NCBI RefSeq assembly: GCF_021341785.1
Contig: NZ_JAJTTF010000003.1
Coordinates: 186,001-250,000, forward strand
Origin: Microbacterium sp. Au-Mic1
GTDB lineage: Bacteria; Actinomycetota; Actinomycetes; Actinomycetales; Microbacteriaceae
Direction: 5' to 3'
Length of the DNA stretch: 64,000 nucleotides
Shown one piece after another: positions 1 through 8,437 of this stretch. A program made the translations under genes and the position numbers. Position 1 is the first letter of the stretch, and every line of letters starts with the position of its first letter. The notes beneath the pieces were generated by a model. That model was not told where the DNA came from. It ran no database searches and saw only the letters and a program-made list of their open reading frames with translations.

Positions 1-726
1 GTGTCGGTGCTCACCCTCGTGATGGCCTGGGGTGCCGGCCTGCTGTGGCGGGTCGTGCTGCACGGCCGCCGCACCCGTGACGCGCAGGTGCGGGCCGAGG
101 CGGTCGCGGTCGCGGAGCAGGAGCGGGTGCGGATCGCCCGCGACATGCACGACGTGGTCGCGCACTCGCTCGCGGTGGTGATCGCGCAGTCGGACGGCGC
201 GCGCTACGCCGCGGCCGCGGATCCGGCGCAGGCGACCGCGGCGCTGACCACGATCGGGCAGACCGCGCGGGCGGCCCTCTCCGATGTGCGGCTGCTGCTC
301 GCGCAGCTGCGGCACAGCGAGGGGCAGGGGCCGCAGCCCACGCTCGCCGACCTCGAGACGCTGTACGCCCAGGTGCGGGCCGCCGGGATCGAGCCGCGCG
401 TCACCGTCGACCCGATGCCGCCGGGGGAGCCGCCCGCCGGCATCCAGCTGGCGGTGTACCGCATCCTGCAGGAGGCGCTCACCAACGCGATCCGGCACGG
501 CGACGGCGACGTCGACGTCTGGCTCGGGTGGCACGCCGACAGCGTGCAGATCACGGTCCGCAACGCGGTGCCGACGACACCGCGACAGGCGCATGCCGAG
601 CGCGGACACGGCCTCATCGGCATGCGCGAGCGCGCGCAGTTGGTCGGAGGGACGCTCTCGGCGGAGCTGGAGGCGGAGGGCTTCATCGTCCGCGCCGTGC
701 TGCCGATCGGTCCGAGCGTGGTCTGA
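1..726 (+). CDS. Two-component sensor histidine kinase, 5'-partial
   Basis: C-terminal part of a NarL/DesK-type sensor kinase (HisKA_3 family). The reading frame is open from the first base, so the N-terminal sensor and most membrane segments probably lie outside the window; one hydrophobic stretch is seen at about residues 2-20. The phospho-acceptor motif ARDMHDVVAHSL puts the His near residue 50. The ATPase N-box EALTNAIRHG is near residue 159, and a G-rich box GHGLIGMRERAQ is near residue 203. It should autophosphorylate and pass phosphate to the response regulator that starts 79 bases downstream. The signal cannot be told from what is present. The GTG at base 1 should not be taken as the true start. 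Confidence 0.9.
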   Translation: MSVLTLVMAWGAGLLWRVVLHGRRTRDAQVRAEAVAVAEQERVRIARDMHDVVAHSLAVVIAQSDGARYAAAADPAQATAALTTIGQTARAALSDVRLLLAQLRHSEGQGPQPTLADLETLYAQVRAAGIEPRVTVDPMPPGEPPAGIQLAVYRILQEALTNAIRHGDGDVDVWLGWHADSVQITVRNAVPTTPRQAHAERGHGLIGMRERAQLVGGTLSAELEAEGFIVRAVLPIGPSVV

Positions 727-805
727 TCCTCGTCCCGGGCGCGATCCGGAGGATGACAGACTCTTCACGAGGCGCGGATCCGATCGCGCGGAACGAGGAG
801 GCAGG

Positions 806-1444
806 ATGATCCGGGTCGTGCTGGTCGACGATCAGGCGCTGTTCCGCGCAGGGATACGCATGCTGGTCGCGTCCCAGCCCGATCTCGAGGTCGTCGGCGA
901 GGCGGGCGACGGGCAGGAGGCCATCGAGGTCGTGCGCGCGACGCGGCCCGACGTCGTGATGATGGACATCCGGATGCCCGTCATGGACGGGCTGACCGCC
1001 ACCGCGCGCATCCTGGAGGAGGCGGATCCACCCCGCATCGTGATGCTCACGACCTTCGACCTCGACGAGGCGGCGGCGCGGGCGATCCGTCAGGGGGCGA
1101 GCGGGTTCCTGCTGAAGGACGCGGATCCGGAGTTCCTGCTCGCGGCGATCCGCACGGTGCATTCCGGATCCAGCGTGATCGCGGCCTCGGCCACCCGCGA
1201 CCTCTTCGCGCACTTCGCGGCGCCTGTGCAGACCCCGGTGCCGCCGAGCTACGACGACCTCACCGAGCGCGAGAAGGAGATCTTCGCGCTGGCGGCGCGG
1301 GGCCTGTCCAACGCCGAGATCGCCGCCCGCGAGTTCCTCTCCGAGGCCACCGTGAAGACGCACATCAGCCGCATCCTCGCCAAGCTCGCCCTGCGCGATC
1401 GCGTGCAGCTGGTCGTGTTCGCGTTCGAGCACGGCCTGAACTGA
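806..1444 (+). CDS. NarL/FixJ-family response regulator
   Basis: 212-residue DNA-binding response regulator and partner of the upstream kinase. The receiver domain (about 1-120) has the acidic pair D8/D9, the phospho-acceptor D54 in VVMMDIRMP and the conserved Lys in GFLLKDAD near residue 104. A LuxR-type HTH (about 148-205) carries LTEREKEIFALAARGLSNAEIA and a recognition helix near SEATVKTHISRIL. The ATG at 806 is preceded by a good ribosome site (gaggaggcagg), which rules out the longer upstream frame. The target genes are not evident; the next gene is on the other strand. Confidence 0.93.
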   Translation: MIRVVLVDDQALFRAGIRMLVASQPDLEVVGEAGDGQEAIEVVRATRPDVVMMDIRMPVMDGLTATARILEEADPPRIVMLTTFDLDEAAARAIRQGASGFLLKDADPEFLLAAIRTVHSGSSVIAASATRDLFAHFAAPVQTPVPPSYDDLTEREKEIFALAARGLSNAEIAAREFLSEATVKTHISRILAKLALRDRVQLVVFAFEHGLN

Positions 1445-1481
1445 CCCGCCCACGGAGCCTCCGCGCCGGGGCCTCCTCGCC

Positions 1482-2351
1482 TCAGTCCTGCTCGCGCAGC
1501 AGCTCCAGGAGCGCGCGTGCGGCGCGGGTCGGCGTCGCCCGCCACACCACTCCCAGTCGCGAGCGCACGTGCGGTGCATCGATCGGGATCGCCCTGATGC
1601 CCTCCCAGCGCCGGCAGGTCGCGGCGCTGACGACACCGACCCCGAGCCCACGCACGGCGAGCTTCTCGATGGCGGAGGGTGTGGACACCTCCCAGTGCGG
1701 GGCGCCCGCACCGGGGCGTCCGGCGAGCAGGGCGTCCAGCGCCGCCCTGTCGCCCGTGCCCTCCGGCAGTGCGATGAGGTCCATGCCGATCAGCTCGTCC
1801 GGGCGGATGCTGCGACGCGCTGCCCACGGGTGCGACGGTGCCACCACGGCGACCATCGGATCGTCGAACACGACCTCCGACCCGAGGTCGTCCGGCGCGC
1901 GCTCGGCCCAGGCGACGAGCGCGAGGTCGACCTCGCCACGACGGACCGCGCCGACCAGTCGTGCGGAGGTGTCCTCGCGCAGCCGCAGCTCGAGCCCGGG
2001 ATGCGCGGCGCTGAGCTCGGCGAGCGCGTCGTAGAACCGCGGCCACGTGAGGCCGAACACGGTGCCGACGCGGAGGGATCCGAGCAGCAGCCCGCGCAGG
2101 TCGGCCGCCGTGGCGCCGATCTCGCCGATCGCCTCGAGTGCCGTGCGGATCGCGGGCAGCAGACGCTCGCCCTCCTGGGTGAGGGCGACGCGGCGCGATG
2201 TGCGGTCGAACAGGGCGACGCCGAGCTCGCGTTCGAGCTTCTGCACCTGCGTGCTCACTCCGGATTGACTGACGCGCACCCGTGCCGCGGCCGCAGTGAA
2301 GGACCCCGTCTCGACGACGGCGAGGACGTAGCGCAGCTGGTGAAGTTCCAT
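1482..2351 (-). CDS. LysR-family transcriptional regulator
   Basis: 289-residue LysR-type regulator. The winged HTH covers about residues 1-60 (FTAAAARVRVSQSGVSTQVQKLE), followed by a substrate-binding-like effector domain at about 90-285. It is transcribed divergently from the AhpD-like gene starting 86 bases away. This is the usual arrangement for a LysR protein that controls its neighbour and itself, so the shared intergenic region is the likely operator. The effector is unknown, though the neighbour points to an oxidative or electrophilic signal (inference). Confidence 0.9.
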   Translation of the reverse strand: MELHQLRYVLAVVETGSFTAAAARVRVSQSGVSTQVQKLERELGVALFDRTSRRVALTQEGERLLPAIRTALEAIGEIGATAADLRGLLLGSLRVGTVFGLTWPRFYDALAELSAAHPGLELRLREDTSARLVGAVRRGEVDLALVAWAERAPDDLGSEVVFDDPMVAVVAPSHPWAARRSIRPDELIGMDLIALPEGTGDRAALDALLAGRPGAGAPHWEVSTPSAIEKLAVRGLGVGVVSAATCRRWEGIRAIPIDAPHVRSRLGVVWRATPTRAARALLELLREQD

Positions 2352-2436
2352 CTCTGAGACAGATGATAGCGATAGGGATCAGCTGTTGGACGGATGGATC
2401 CGGATCGCCCAGGCTGAAGGGGACGAAAGGAAGACC

Positions 2437-2937
2437 ATGACCCTCACCGAGACCTCGACCCAGACCGAGCAGACCGTCCCGATCCCCGTCCGCCTCGACA
2501 TCGACACGGTCGCGCCGCGCTTCTCCCGCGCGCTCGCCGGGCTCGATGCCGCGATGGTGCGCGAGCTCGATGCCGCGGGCATCGACGCCCGACTGCGCGA
2601 GCTGGTGCGCCTGCGAGCCTCGCAGATCAACGGCTGCAGCTACTGCGTCGACCTGCACGCGGGCGACGCCGCCAAGGCCGGCGACACGGCGGCCCGGATC
2701 GCCGCCGTCGCGGTGTGGCAGGAGTCCCCGTTCTTCACTGCGCGCGAGCGCGCCGCGTTCGCGCTGACCGAGAGCATCACCCGCCTGTCCGAGACCCATG
2801 TGCCGGACGCGGACTGGGCGGCCGCGGCCACGCGCTTCTCGCCGGAGGAGCTCGGTGCGCTGGTCTCGCTCATCGTCGTGATCAACGCGTGGAACGCGGT
2901 CGGCGTCTCCACGCACGCCTGGACCGGATCGATGTAA
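2437..2937 (+). CDS. AhpD-like / carboxymuconolactone decarboxylase family protein
   Basis: 166-residue protein of the AhpD-like alkylhydroperoxidase fold. The CxxC motif INGCSYCVDLH (C67, C70, H74) is the peroxidatic/resolving pair with the downstream His typical of the family, so a thiol-dependent peroxidase or disulphide role in the cytoplasm is likely. The ATG at 2437 follows GGGGACGAAAGG and is preferred over the in-frame ATG at 2386, which has no ribosome site. It is probably controlled by the divergent LysR gene. The physiological substrate is not known from sequence. Confidence 0.85.
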   Translation: MTLTETSTQTEQTVPIPVRLDIDTVAPRFSRALAGLDAAMVRELDAAGIDARLRELVRLRASQINGCSYCVDLHAGDAAKAGDTAARIAAVAVWQESPFFTARERAAFALTESITRLSETHVPDADWAAAATRFSPEELGALVSLIVVINAWNAVGVSTHAWTGSM

Positions 2938-2944
2938 GCGGTCA

Positions 2945-2979
2945 GCCGGGGCGATGCCGCGAACGAGCGCCGCCCCGGC
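2945..2979 (+). terminator. Hairpin after the AhpD-like gene
   Basis: Inverted repeat gccggggcg (2945-2953) and cgccccggc (2971-2979), starting seven bases after the stop codon. There is no clear T-run after it, so termination is only likely. Confidence 0.4.
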
Positions 2980-3025
2980 ACCGACCAGGGACATCCAGCC
3001 TCGGCGAACTCACAGCAACAAAGGC

Positions 3026-3054
3026 TGTCTATGCATCGATTGTCTGGGTAAAGT
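3026..3054 (+). promoter_or_regulatory. Predicted leaderless promoter of padR-like gene
   Basis: A -10-like TAAAGT at 3049-3054 lies only six bases before the ATG at 3061, with a weak -35 around 3026. There is no ribosome site. This fits a leaderless transcript beginning at or next to the ATG. Confidence 0.45.
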
Positions 3055-3060
3055 CGCCTC

Positions 3061-3405
3061 ATGGCAGACGACCGACTCCGAGGCAACCTCGAGATGCTGA
3101 TCCTGGCGACACTCGCGCGCGGGGCCGCCCACGGCTACGCGCTCGCCGAGGCGCTGCGCACCGCGAGCGGCGGTGAGTTCGATGTGCCGGAGGGCTCGCT
3201 GTACCCGGCACTGCACCGGCTGGAGCGATCCGGTGCGATCACGAGCGAGTGGGTGCATGACGGGCGCCGGCGCCGGGTCTACGCGATCACGGCCGCGGGC
3301 GCGGCGCAGCTGTCCCGGGAGACCGGCGCCTGGCAGCGCTTCGCCGACGGCGTGGCGTCGACCCTCGCCGCACCCTCGATCCGTCCGGCCGTGCAGGGGG
3401 TGTGA
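3061..3405 (+). CDS. PadR-family transcriptional regulator
   Basis: 114-residue winged-helix protein. The family signature runs from LRGNLEMLILATLARGAAHG through the basic wing RRRRVYAITAAG. PadR proteins are usually repressors that respond to ligands or membrane stress. The gene is followed one base after its stop by a membrane protein gene that starts like a HAAS/DUF1700 partner. PadR-HAAS pairs are common and usually co-regulated, so this protein probably controls its own two-gene operon and perhaps the ABC exporter further downstream (inference). Confidence 0.9.
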   Translation: MADDRLRGNLEMLILATLARGAAHGYALAEALRTASGGEFDVPEGSLYPALHRLERSGAITSEWVHDGRRRRVYAITAAGAAQLSRETGAWQRFADGVASTLAAPSIRPAVQGV

Positions 3406-3406
3406 G

Positions 3407-4186
3407 ATGACCGACGCGATCGATCGCTACGTGGCGCAGCTGGCCGACCGCCTCGGCGCGGGTGAGGACACCTGGCGCCTGCTCGCCGAGACGGACGGGC
3501 ACCTGCGCGATGCGGAGGCGGCCCTGCTGGCCCAGGGGATGGATCCCGCCGAGGCCGCGGAGGTCGCGGTGCAGCGGTTCGGAGACCCGGCCGCCGTGGC
3601 CCGGACGCGCTCTCCACGGCGTCGCGTTCTGGGTCTGCTCAGCGGCGGGTGGGTCGTCGTCGCGCTGGGGCTCGTCGTGATCGGGCTCAGCGGGCTGGTG
3701 TCCTGGGCGCTCGAGGCGATCTGGGGGCCGGCCTTCCTGGCGGGCGACGTGAACGGCGTGACCTACACCACGGCGCGGTGCGCCGACTTCCTGGGGTTCT
3801 TCCCGCAGGCGGGCAGCTGCGCGGCGGCGGCGGCGATGCACCACTCCGACGAGATCGTCTCCGAGAGGCTGGCGGCCGGCGTGCTCGGCGTGCTTCTGCT
3901 CGCGGTCTGGCTGCTGGTGCGCCGCCTCCGCGGCGCCGTGCCGATCGCTCGCGAGGACCGGCGCATGCTGCTCCTCGCGAGCGCCGTGGCCTTCCTCGGC
4001 GTGGGCCTGGTCGGGTTCGGCTGGGGCGCGCTCTCGATCATCCTCGACCTCGTGCGAGGCCTCGCCGTGGCCGGCGTCGGCGTGCGCCTCAGCGACGGGG
4101 CGATCGCCCTGGTCGCGGGCGTCGTGGCCCTCGTGCTCCTGGCGCGCTTCACCCGGCGCGGGGTCGCGGTCGCCGCCGTCGGCTGA
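3407..4186 (+). CDS. Membrane protein with N-terminal HAAS-like domain
   Basis: 259-residue protein of unknown function. Residues 1-65 form a soluble, helical, acidic segment (IDRYVAQLADRLGAGEDTWR, then DPAEAAEVAVQRFGDP), like the HAAS/permease-prefix domain often paired with PadR regulators. About four hydrophobic segments follow, near residues 75-100, 162-182, 194-220 and 230-250. It starts one base after the padR-like stop, so the two are almost certainly co-transcribed. It may sense or buffer the regulator at the membrane, which is an inference from known PadR-HAAS pairs. Confidence 0.75.
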   Translation: MTDAIDRYVAQLADRLGAGEDTWRLLAETDGHLRDAEAALLAQGMDPAEAAEVAVQRFGDPAAVARTRSPRRRVLGLLSGGWVVVALGLVVIGLSGLVSWALEAIWGPAFLAGDVNGVTYTTARCADFLGFFPQAGSCAAAAAMHHSDEIVSERLAAGVLGVLLLAVWLLVRRLRGAVPIAREDRRMLLLASAVAFLGVGLVGFGWGALSIILDLVRGLAVAGVGVRLSDGAIALVAGVVALVLLARFTRRGVAVAAVG

Positions 4187-4277
4187 GGAAAGCGCGTCGC
4201 GGATCATCCTTGCGATGTACGCGGATGGATCCACAGAGCGACGCGAAGGACAGGGGCGGATCCTTAGCGTCGGAGAC

Positions 4278-5075
4278 ATGGAGATCACGACGACCGACCT
4301 GGGTCTTGCGGCCCGCGTCCAGCACCTCACCAAGACCTACGGATCCGGCGAGGGCGCGGTGCGTGCCCTCGACGACGTCAGCGTCGGCATCCGCCGCGGC
4401 CAGTTCACGGCCATCATGGGCGCCTCCGGTTCAGGCAAGTCCACGCTCATGCACATCATGGCGGGGCTGGACACGCCTACGCAGGGGCGAGCGTGGATCG
4501 GTGACACCGAGATCACCGGGCTCGGCGATCTCGACCTCACGATCCTGCGCCGTCGCCGCGTGGGCTTCATCTTCCAGGCGTTCAACCTGGTGCCGACCCT
4601 CGACGCGCTCGGCAACATCCTGCTGCCGTTCGAGCTCGACGGACGCCGTCCCTCCGCGATCGAGCGGGCGCGCATCGACTCCCTCGTCGACATCCTCGGG
4701 ATCGGCCCGCGCCTGCGGCATCGCCCGCACCAGCTCTCCGGCGGCCAGCAGCAGCGCGTGGCGATCGCCCGCGCGCTGGCCACCGCGCCGGATCTCGTCT
4801 TCGCCGACGAGCCCACCGGCAACCTCGATTCCGCCTCCGGCCGCGAGGTCCTGCAGCTGCTGTCCACCGCGAGCCGCGAGCAGGGCCAGTCGATCGCCAT
4901 GGTCACGCACGACGCCGTCGCGGCCAGCTACGCCGATCGCGTGCTGTTCCTCGGCGACGGCCGGATCGTCGCTGACCACCCCCGCCGCAGCGCGGACGAG
5001 ATCGCCGGGCTCATGCTCTCCGGGGGCACCCCTGCCGCGACGGTGGCGGCAGACGCGGCCGGGGTGCCGGCATGA
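4278..5075 (+). CDS. ABC transporter ATP-binding protein, MacB/LolD type
   Basis: 265-residue ATPase. Walker [10 protein letters not shown] spans residues 48-56, the signature LSGGQQQR is near residue 154, Walker B is [10 protein letters not shown] and the H-loop lies in MVTHD. The short ATPase with the [13 protein letters not shown]-loop region belongs to the MacB/LolD class, which works with FtsX-fold permeases rather than classical importers. The ATG at 4278 has a GGAG shortly upstream and gives the usual N-terminus; an in-frame start 21 codons earlier is less likely. It overlaps the permease start by four bases (ATGA), so the pair is translationally coupled. Confidence 0.93.
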   Translation: MEITTTDLGLAARVQHLTKTYGSGEGAVRALDDVSVGIRRGQFTAIMGASGSGKSTLMHIMAGLDTPTQGRAWIGDTEITGLGDLDLTILRRRRVGFIFQAFNLVPTLDALGNILLPFELDGRRPSAIERARIDSLVDILGIGPRLRHRPHQLSGGQQQRVAIARALATAPDLVFADEPTGNLDSASGREVLQLLSTASREQGQSIAMVTHDAVAASYADRVLFLGDGRIVADHPRRSADEIAGLMLSGGTPAATVAADAAGVPA

Positions 5076-6532
5076 CCGCCATCGCCCCGACGCTGCTCGA
5101 GACGCCGCTCACCCCGTCGCGACTCGCCTTCCTCCGGGAGCGCGGCATGGGCTCGAGCGTCTTCGTCGCCGCTCTCACCGCCGCGTTCGGCGTGATCCTC
5201 GTCGACACCACCCTCTATCTGGGCGCTCTGCTGCAGAACGACCCGTTCCTCGGCGACAGCAAGACCCTCGCGTACGTCGTGCAGATCCTCTCGGTGCTGC
5301 TGACCGCCGTCGCGATGTACGTCGCCGCGATCGTCACCGCCAACACGTTCTCGACCATCGTGGCCGGCCGCACCCGTCGCATCGCGCTGATGCGGCTGAT
5401 CGGCGCCTCCGCCAGGGCGCAGCGGTCGGAGGTCGCGGGGCAGGGCCTCGCCGTCGGCATCATCGGCGCCGTGCTGGGGCTCGCCGGAGGCGTCCTGCTG
5501 AGCTGGGGCGGCATGGCGATCGGATCCCTCGCGTTCGCGCACCCGCCGCAGGGTCTCTCGCCGCTGCAGCCCGGGGTGCTGATCCCCGCCGTCGGCGTGG
5601 CGCTGACCACGTGGCTCGCCGCCTGGGCGGGGTCGCGACGGGTGCTCACGGTCACTCCGCTGCAGGCGCTGGCGGGGTCCGCCGAGCGCACGGTCGCCGA
5701 GGCCGGAGCCCGTGGTTCGCGCCATCTCGGGGCGATCACGATGTTCGTGCTCGGTGGCGCGCTGCTGGCCGGCGGTGTCGTGGTCGGGCTGTCCTCGCCG
5801 CTCGGCGTGGTGGTGGCCTTCTTCGGCGGAGTGTTCTCGTTCAGCGGGCTCGCGATCGGATCGGTGCTGGTGATGCCGCCCGTGCTGCGTCTCGTCGGTC
5901 GCCTGTTCGGCCGCGGCGCGACCGCCCGGCTCGCCGCCGAGAACGCGCTGCGCCACCCCGAGCGGTCCAGCCGCATGGCCATCGGCGTGGTGATGGGGGT
6001 CACGCTCGTGACGATGTTCGCCGTCGCGCTGGAGTCGGCCAAGGCGCTCATGGTGCGTACGAGCGCCGAGCAGCTGCCGCCCGGGTTCTTCGCCCCGTTC
6101 GATGCCTTCGGCACCGTGATGATGGTGCTGGTCGCGGTGTCGGCCGTGATCGCCGCGGTCGGGCTGGTCAACCTGCTCACCATCGGCGTCGTGCAGCGGC
6201 GGCGCGAGCTGGGCCTGCTGCGCGCGATCGGGCTGAGCAGCCGTCAGGTGCGTCGGATGGTGCTGCTCGAAGCCGCGCACGTCACGATCGCGGCCACCGC
6301 GACAGGGCTCGTGCTGGGCGTCGCCTACGGCTGGATCGCCGCGCAGTCGCTGCTCGGATCCGTCCCGTCGATGCCCGACTTCCAGCCGGCGGGGCTCATC
6401 CCGCCGGTGGTGCCGTGGGTTCCGGTGGTCGCGATCGTCGCGTGCACAGCCGTGCTCACGCTCGTGGCATCCGCCACTCCGACCCGGCTCGCGACCCGTG
6501 TCGCACCGGTCGAGGCGCTCGCCGCGGACTGA
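5072..6532 (+). CDS. ABC transporter permease, FtsX/MacB fold
   Basis: 486-residue permease partner of the ATPase just upstream. It has paired FtsX-like halves. The first hydrophobic cluster is around residues 24-165, with the sequence RRIALMRLIGAS before a helix. The second is around 220-470 and contains the duplicate RRRELGLLRAIGLSSRQVRRM. That internal duplication is typical of the actinobacterial two-in-one permeases. It probably exports a peptide, lipid or antimicrobial, but the substrate is not identifiable. It converges tail-to-tail, with one spacer base, on the SRPBCC gene. Confidence 0.92.
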   Translation: MTAIAPTLLETPLTPSRLAFLRERGMGSSVFVAALTAAFGVILVDTTLYLGALLQNDPFLGDSKTLAYVVQILSVLLTAVAMYVAAIVTANTFSTIVAGRTRRIALMRLIGASARAQRSEVAGQGLAVGIIGAVLGLAGGVLLSWGGMAIGSLAFAHPPQGLSPLQPGVLIPAVGVALTTWLAAWAGSRRVLTVTPLQALAGSAERTVAEAGARGSRHLGAITMFVLGGALLAGGVVVGLSSPLGVVVAFFGGVFSFSGLAIGSVLVMPPVLRLVGRLFGRGATARLAAENALRHPERSSRMAIGVVMGVTLVTMFAVALESAKALMVRTSAEQLPPGFFAPFDAFGTVMMVLVAVSAVIAAVGLVNLLTIGVVQRRRELGLLRAIGLSSRQVRRMVLLEAAHVTIAATATGLVLGVAYGWIAAQSLLGSVPSMPDFQPAGLIPPVVPWVPVVAIVACTAVLTLVASATPTRLATRVAPVEALAAD

Positions 6533-6533
6533 G

Positions 6534-7050
6534 TCAGGCGGGGCCGCGGGCGTGCTCCGCGGCCCCGCCCCATCCGCGCGCGAGACGGCGGATCCGCCAT
6601 CCGCGCCATTGCCACGCCGCCCAGAGCACGGGCAGCAGGGCGAGCGATCCGGGACCGCCGAAGACGAGCCGGTCGCGCCAGAGCGCCCGGCCGTCCGGCA
6701 GGGCGGAGACGGCCATGCGGTGGTCCCAGACGTCGAGCGACGAGAGCGGTCCGGTGAGCGGGATCCCGCTGTCGCGCAGGATCCGCACGGTCTCGCCCTT
6801 GTGCTCGCGAACCTCGTCGTACGCGCCGATGAGCTGGGTGCCGACCGTGATCAGGCCGAACAGGCGCAGCCGCACCGCGCTGTGCAGCAGAGAGCCCTCG
6901 TCGGCGTGCGTGAGCGGCTCGACGACGATCACCGGGGCGTAGAGCGCGGTGAGCACGGCGGGCGAGTGCAGGGCCGCCCAGGCGTCGTCCGCGCTCGCGG
7001 AGATCCGGAATCAGCTGCACATGCCGCAGCGTCAGCGTGGTCGTCGTCAT
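6534..7050 (-). pseudogene. SRPBCC-family protein gene with an apparent +1 frameshift
   Basis: The ATG at 7050 overlaps the stop of the SprT-like gene (ATGA) and starts MTTTTLTLRHVQL in one frame. The rest of a START/SRPBCC-like protein (FRISASADDAWAALHSP, then VLTALYAPVIVVEPLTHADEG to the stop at 6534) is in the next frame, which is open only after a stop near 7011. Skipping one base near 7011 joins them into a normal first beta strand and helix of the fold (HVQL-FRISASADDAWAAL). The gene may be broken, the base may be a sequence error, or translation may start at the GTG at 6956 and give a short 140-residue form. The C-terminus (about 115-140) is hydrophobic then basic. Confidence 0.6.
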
Positions 7051-7535
7051 CGCGGCAGCACCGCCGCCCGGCGGTCGGCGGCCGTGATCTCGCGGCGGGT
7101 CCAGATCAGCAGGAAGCGCTCGTCGTAGCGCCGGGAGCAGCGTGCGCATGAGGACGCCCTGGTGGGGCGCCGGTGCCGGTACGTCACGTGGCCGGTCGGG
7201 CAGCGACCCACCCACGGCGCCAGGTCGGTCGCCGTCTCGCCGTGGTGCGTGGTGCCGCCCACGTAGCCCAGCGCGCGGGCCGTCCGCTTCCATGCGGCGC
7301 CGTGCGCGGCGTCGTGGCCGGCGACGGCGTGCGCCACCTCGTGCAGGAGCACCTGATGGATCTCGTCGTCGTCGAACCGGGCCGCGAGATAGCGGGAGAC
7401 GGTGATCCGCTTGTCGCGGTAGTTGCAGGCGCCGGCGCGGCGTTTGGCGTTGTCGAAGCCGAACGACCACGTCGGATCCAGATGCAGCCGGATCAGGGCC
7501 TCGCCCCAGATCCGCACTCGCTCCAACTCGGCCAT
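7047..7535 (-). CDS. SprT-like zinc metalloprotease domain protein
   Basis: 162-residue SprT-like protein. The zinc/catalytic motif HEVAHAVAGHD gives H65, E66 and H69, with another His-rich turn (DAAHGAAWKR) just after. The C-terminal part has spaced Cys and His (CPTGHVTYRH and CARC) that look like a degenerate zinc ribbon. Related proteins (SprT, SPRTN) cleave DNA-bound or damaged proteins, but the bacterial role is little known. The ATG has no ribosome site, and a -10-like TAACGT sits six bases upstream (7542-7547), so a leaderless message is predicted. The stop overlaps the next gene's ATG. Confidence 0.85.
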   Translation of the reverse strand: MAELERVRIWGEALIRLHLDPTWSFGFDNAKRRAGACNYRDKRITVSRYLAARFDDDEIHQVLLHEVAHAVAGHDAAHGAAWKRTARALGYVGGTTHHGETATDLAPWVGRCPTGHVTYRHRRPTRASSCARCSRRYDERFLLIWTRREITAADRRAAVLPR

Positions 7536-7635
7536 GCACTCACGTTAGGCGATGCCGGGGACACTCCGGCGCGGAGCACGCGAAGACGCGCTATGGCCGG
7601 ACGGGTGCGTCTCTGCGGCAGCCCCGGGGTCGGCG

Positions 7636-8163
7636 TCAGCCGTTGACGGCGACCGGGTCGCGCCGGCGCTCGACCGTGTCGACCGCGAGCAGGGCCGCCT
7701 CCAGCGTCGCGTCGTCGGCGCCGGCTTCGCGACGCAGGAACACGGTGCGCTTGAAGCTGTCCCTGGCCTGGTCGAACTCGCCGGCTTCGAAGGCGTTGCG
7801 GCCGCGGTGCTGATGCGCGAACGCGGCGATCGGCACCCAGCCCTGGCCCTCGGCCTCCGCCACGCAGGCCGCCAGCTCGTGGTCGGCGGCGGCGTGCGCG
7901 CCGCGATACTGCTGCACGGTGGCGCGCAGCACGCGGGCGCGCAGCAGATCCTTGCGCGTTCCGGCCATGCGGGCCTGGCGCACGGCCTCGTCGGCCAGCA
8001 CGAGCGCGTCGTCCAGGCGGCCGAGCACCTTCAGCAGCCACACCCGCTCGAGCATCGACGGCAGGCTGCGCAGGTCGGAGATCTCGACCAGTCGCGCGTC
8101 GCATTCGGCCGGATCGACCAGCTCGCGCAGAGAGTCCGGGTCGTACCCCTTGATGTAGCTCAC
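7636..8163 (-). CDS. Helical repeat (TPR-like) protein of unknown function
   Basis: 175-residue soluble protein. The GTG at 8163 (SYIKGYDPDSLRELVDPAEC) is chosen because AGGAGG lies nine bases upstream; a longer in-frame ATG at 8223 adds an implausible Arg-rich leader. The body is made of short amphipathic helices with TPR-like spacing (MLERVWLLKVLGRLDDALVL, GRNAFEAGEFDQARDSFKR). This suggests a protein-binding scaffold, and no catalytic motif is seen. Nothing in its neighbours gives a role, so it is left as hypothetical. Confidence 0.75.
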   Translation of the reverse strand: MSYIKGYDPDSLRELVDPAECDARLVEISDLRSLPSMLERVWLLKVLGRLDDALVLADEAVRQARMAGTRKDLLRARVLRATVQQYRGAHAAADHELAACVAEAEGQGWVPIAAFAHQHRGRNAFEAGEFDQARDSFKRTVFLRREAGADDATLEAALLAVDTVERRRDPVAVNG

Positions 8164-8296
8164 GCGCCCGTCCTCCTGCACTGCCTCGCCGTGTCCTCCA
8201 GTCTGCCTGCGTCTGCGGCGCATCCGGGAAGGCCCCAGGGCGTGCCGTGAGAAACCGGCGTCTCGGGCCGGGTGGTGCGACAGCGGGTCCCACCGC

Positions 8297-8358
8297 GCGA
8301 GCCACCCCTGTGTGTGCGAGCCACCCGCTTGCGCGCCGCATGAACAGGGGTGGCTCGC
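8297..8358. repeat. Intergenic inverted repeat (gagccaccc type)
   Basis: 15-bp perfect arms gcgagccacccctgt (8297-8311) and acaggggtggctcgc (8344-8358). A second nested copy of gcgagccaccc (8316-8326) is answered by gggtggctcgg (8367-8377). It lies between two genes transcribed in the same direction and may be a REP-like repeat or a transcriptional element. Confidence 0.6.
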
Positions 8359-8395
8359 GTGTGAGGGGGTGGCTCGGCGCAGGAGGTCGGCGCTG

Positions 8396-8437
8396 GGCGC
8401 CGGGACTCAGCGCAGGGGCGCCGGGACTCAGCGCAGG
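8396..8437. repeat. Perfect 21-bp tandem duplication
   Basis: Two exact adjacent copies of a 21-bp unit, 8396-8416 and 8417-8437. The second copy carries the stop codon and last codons of the spermidine-synthase-like gene; the first copy is its duplicate just beyond the stop. Confidence 0.85.
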
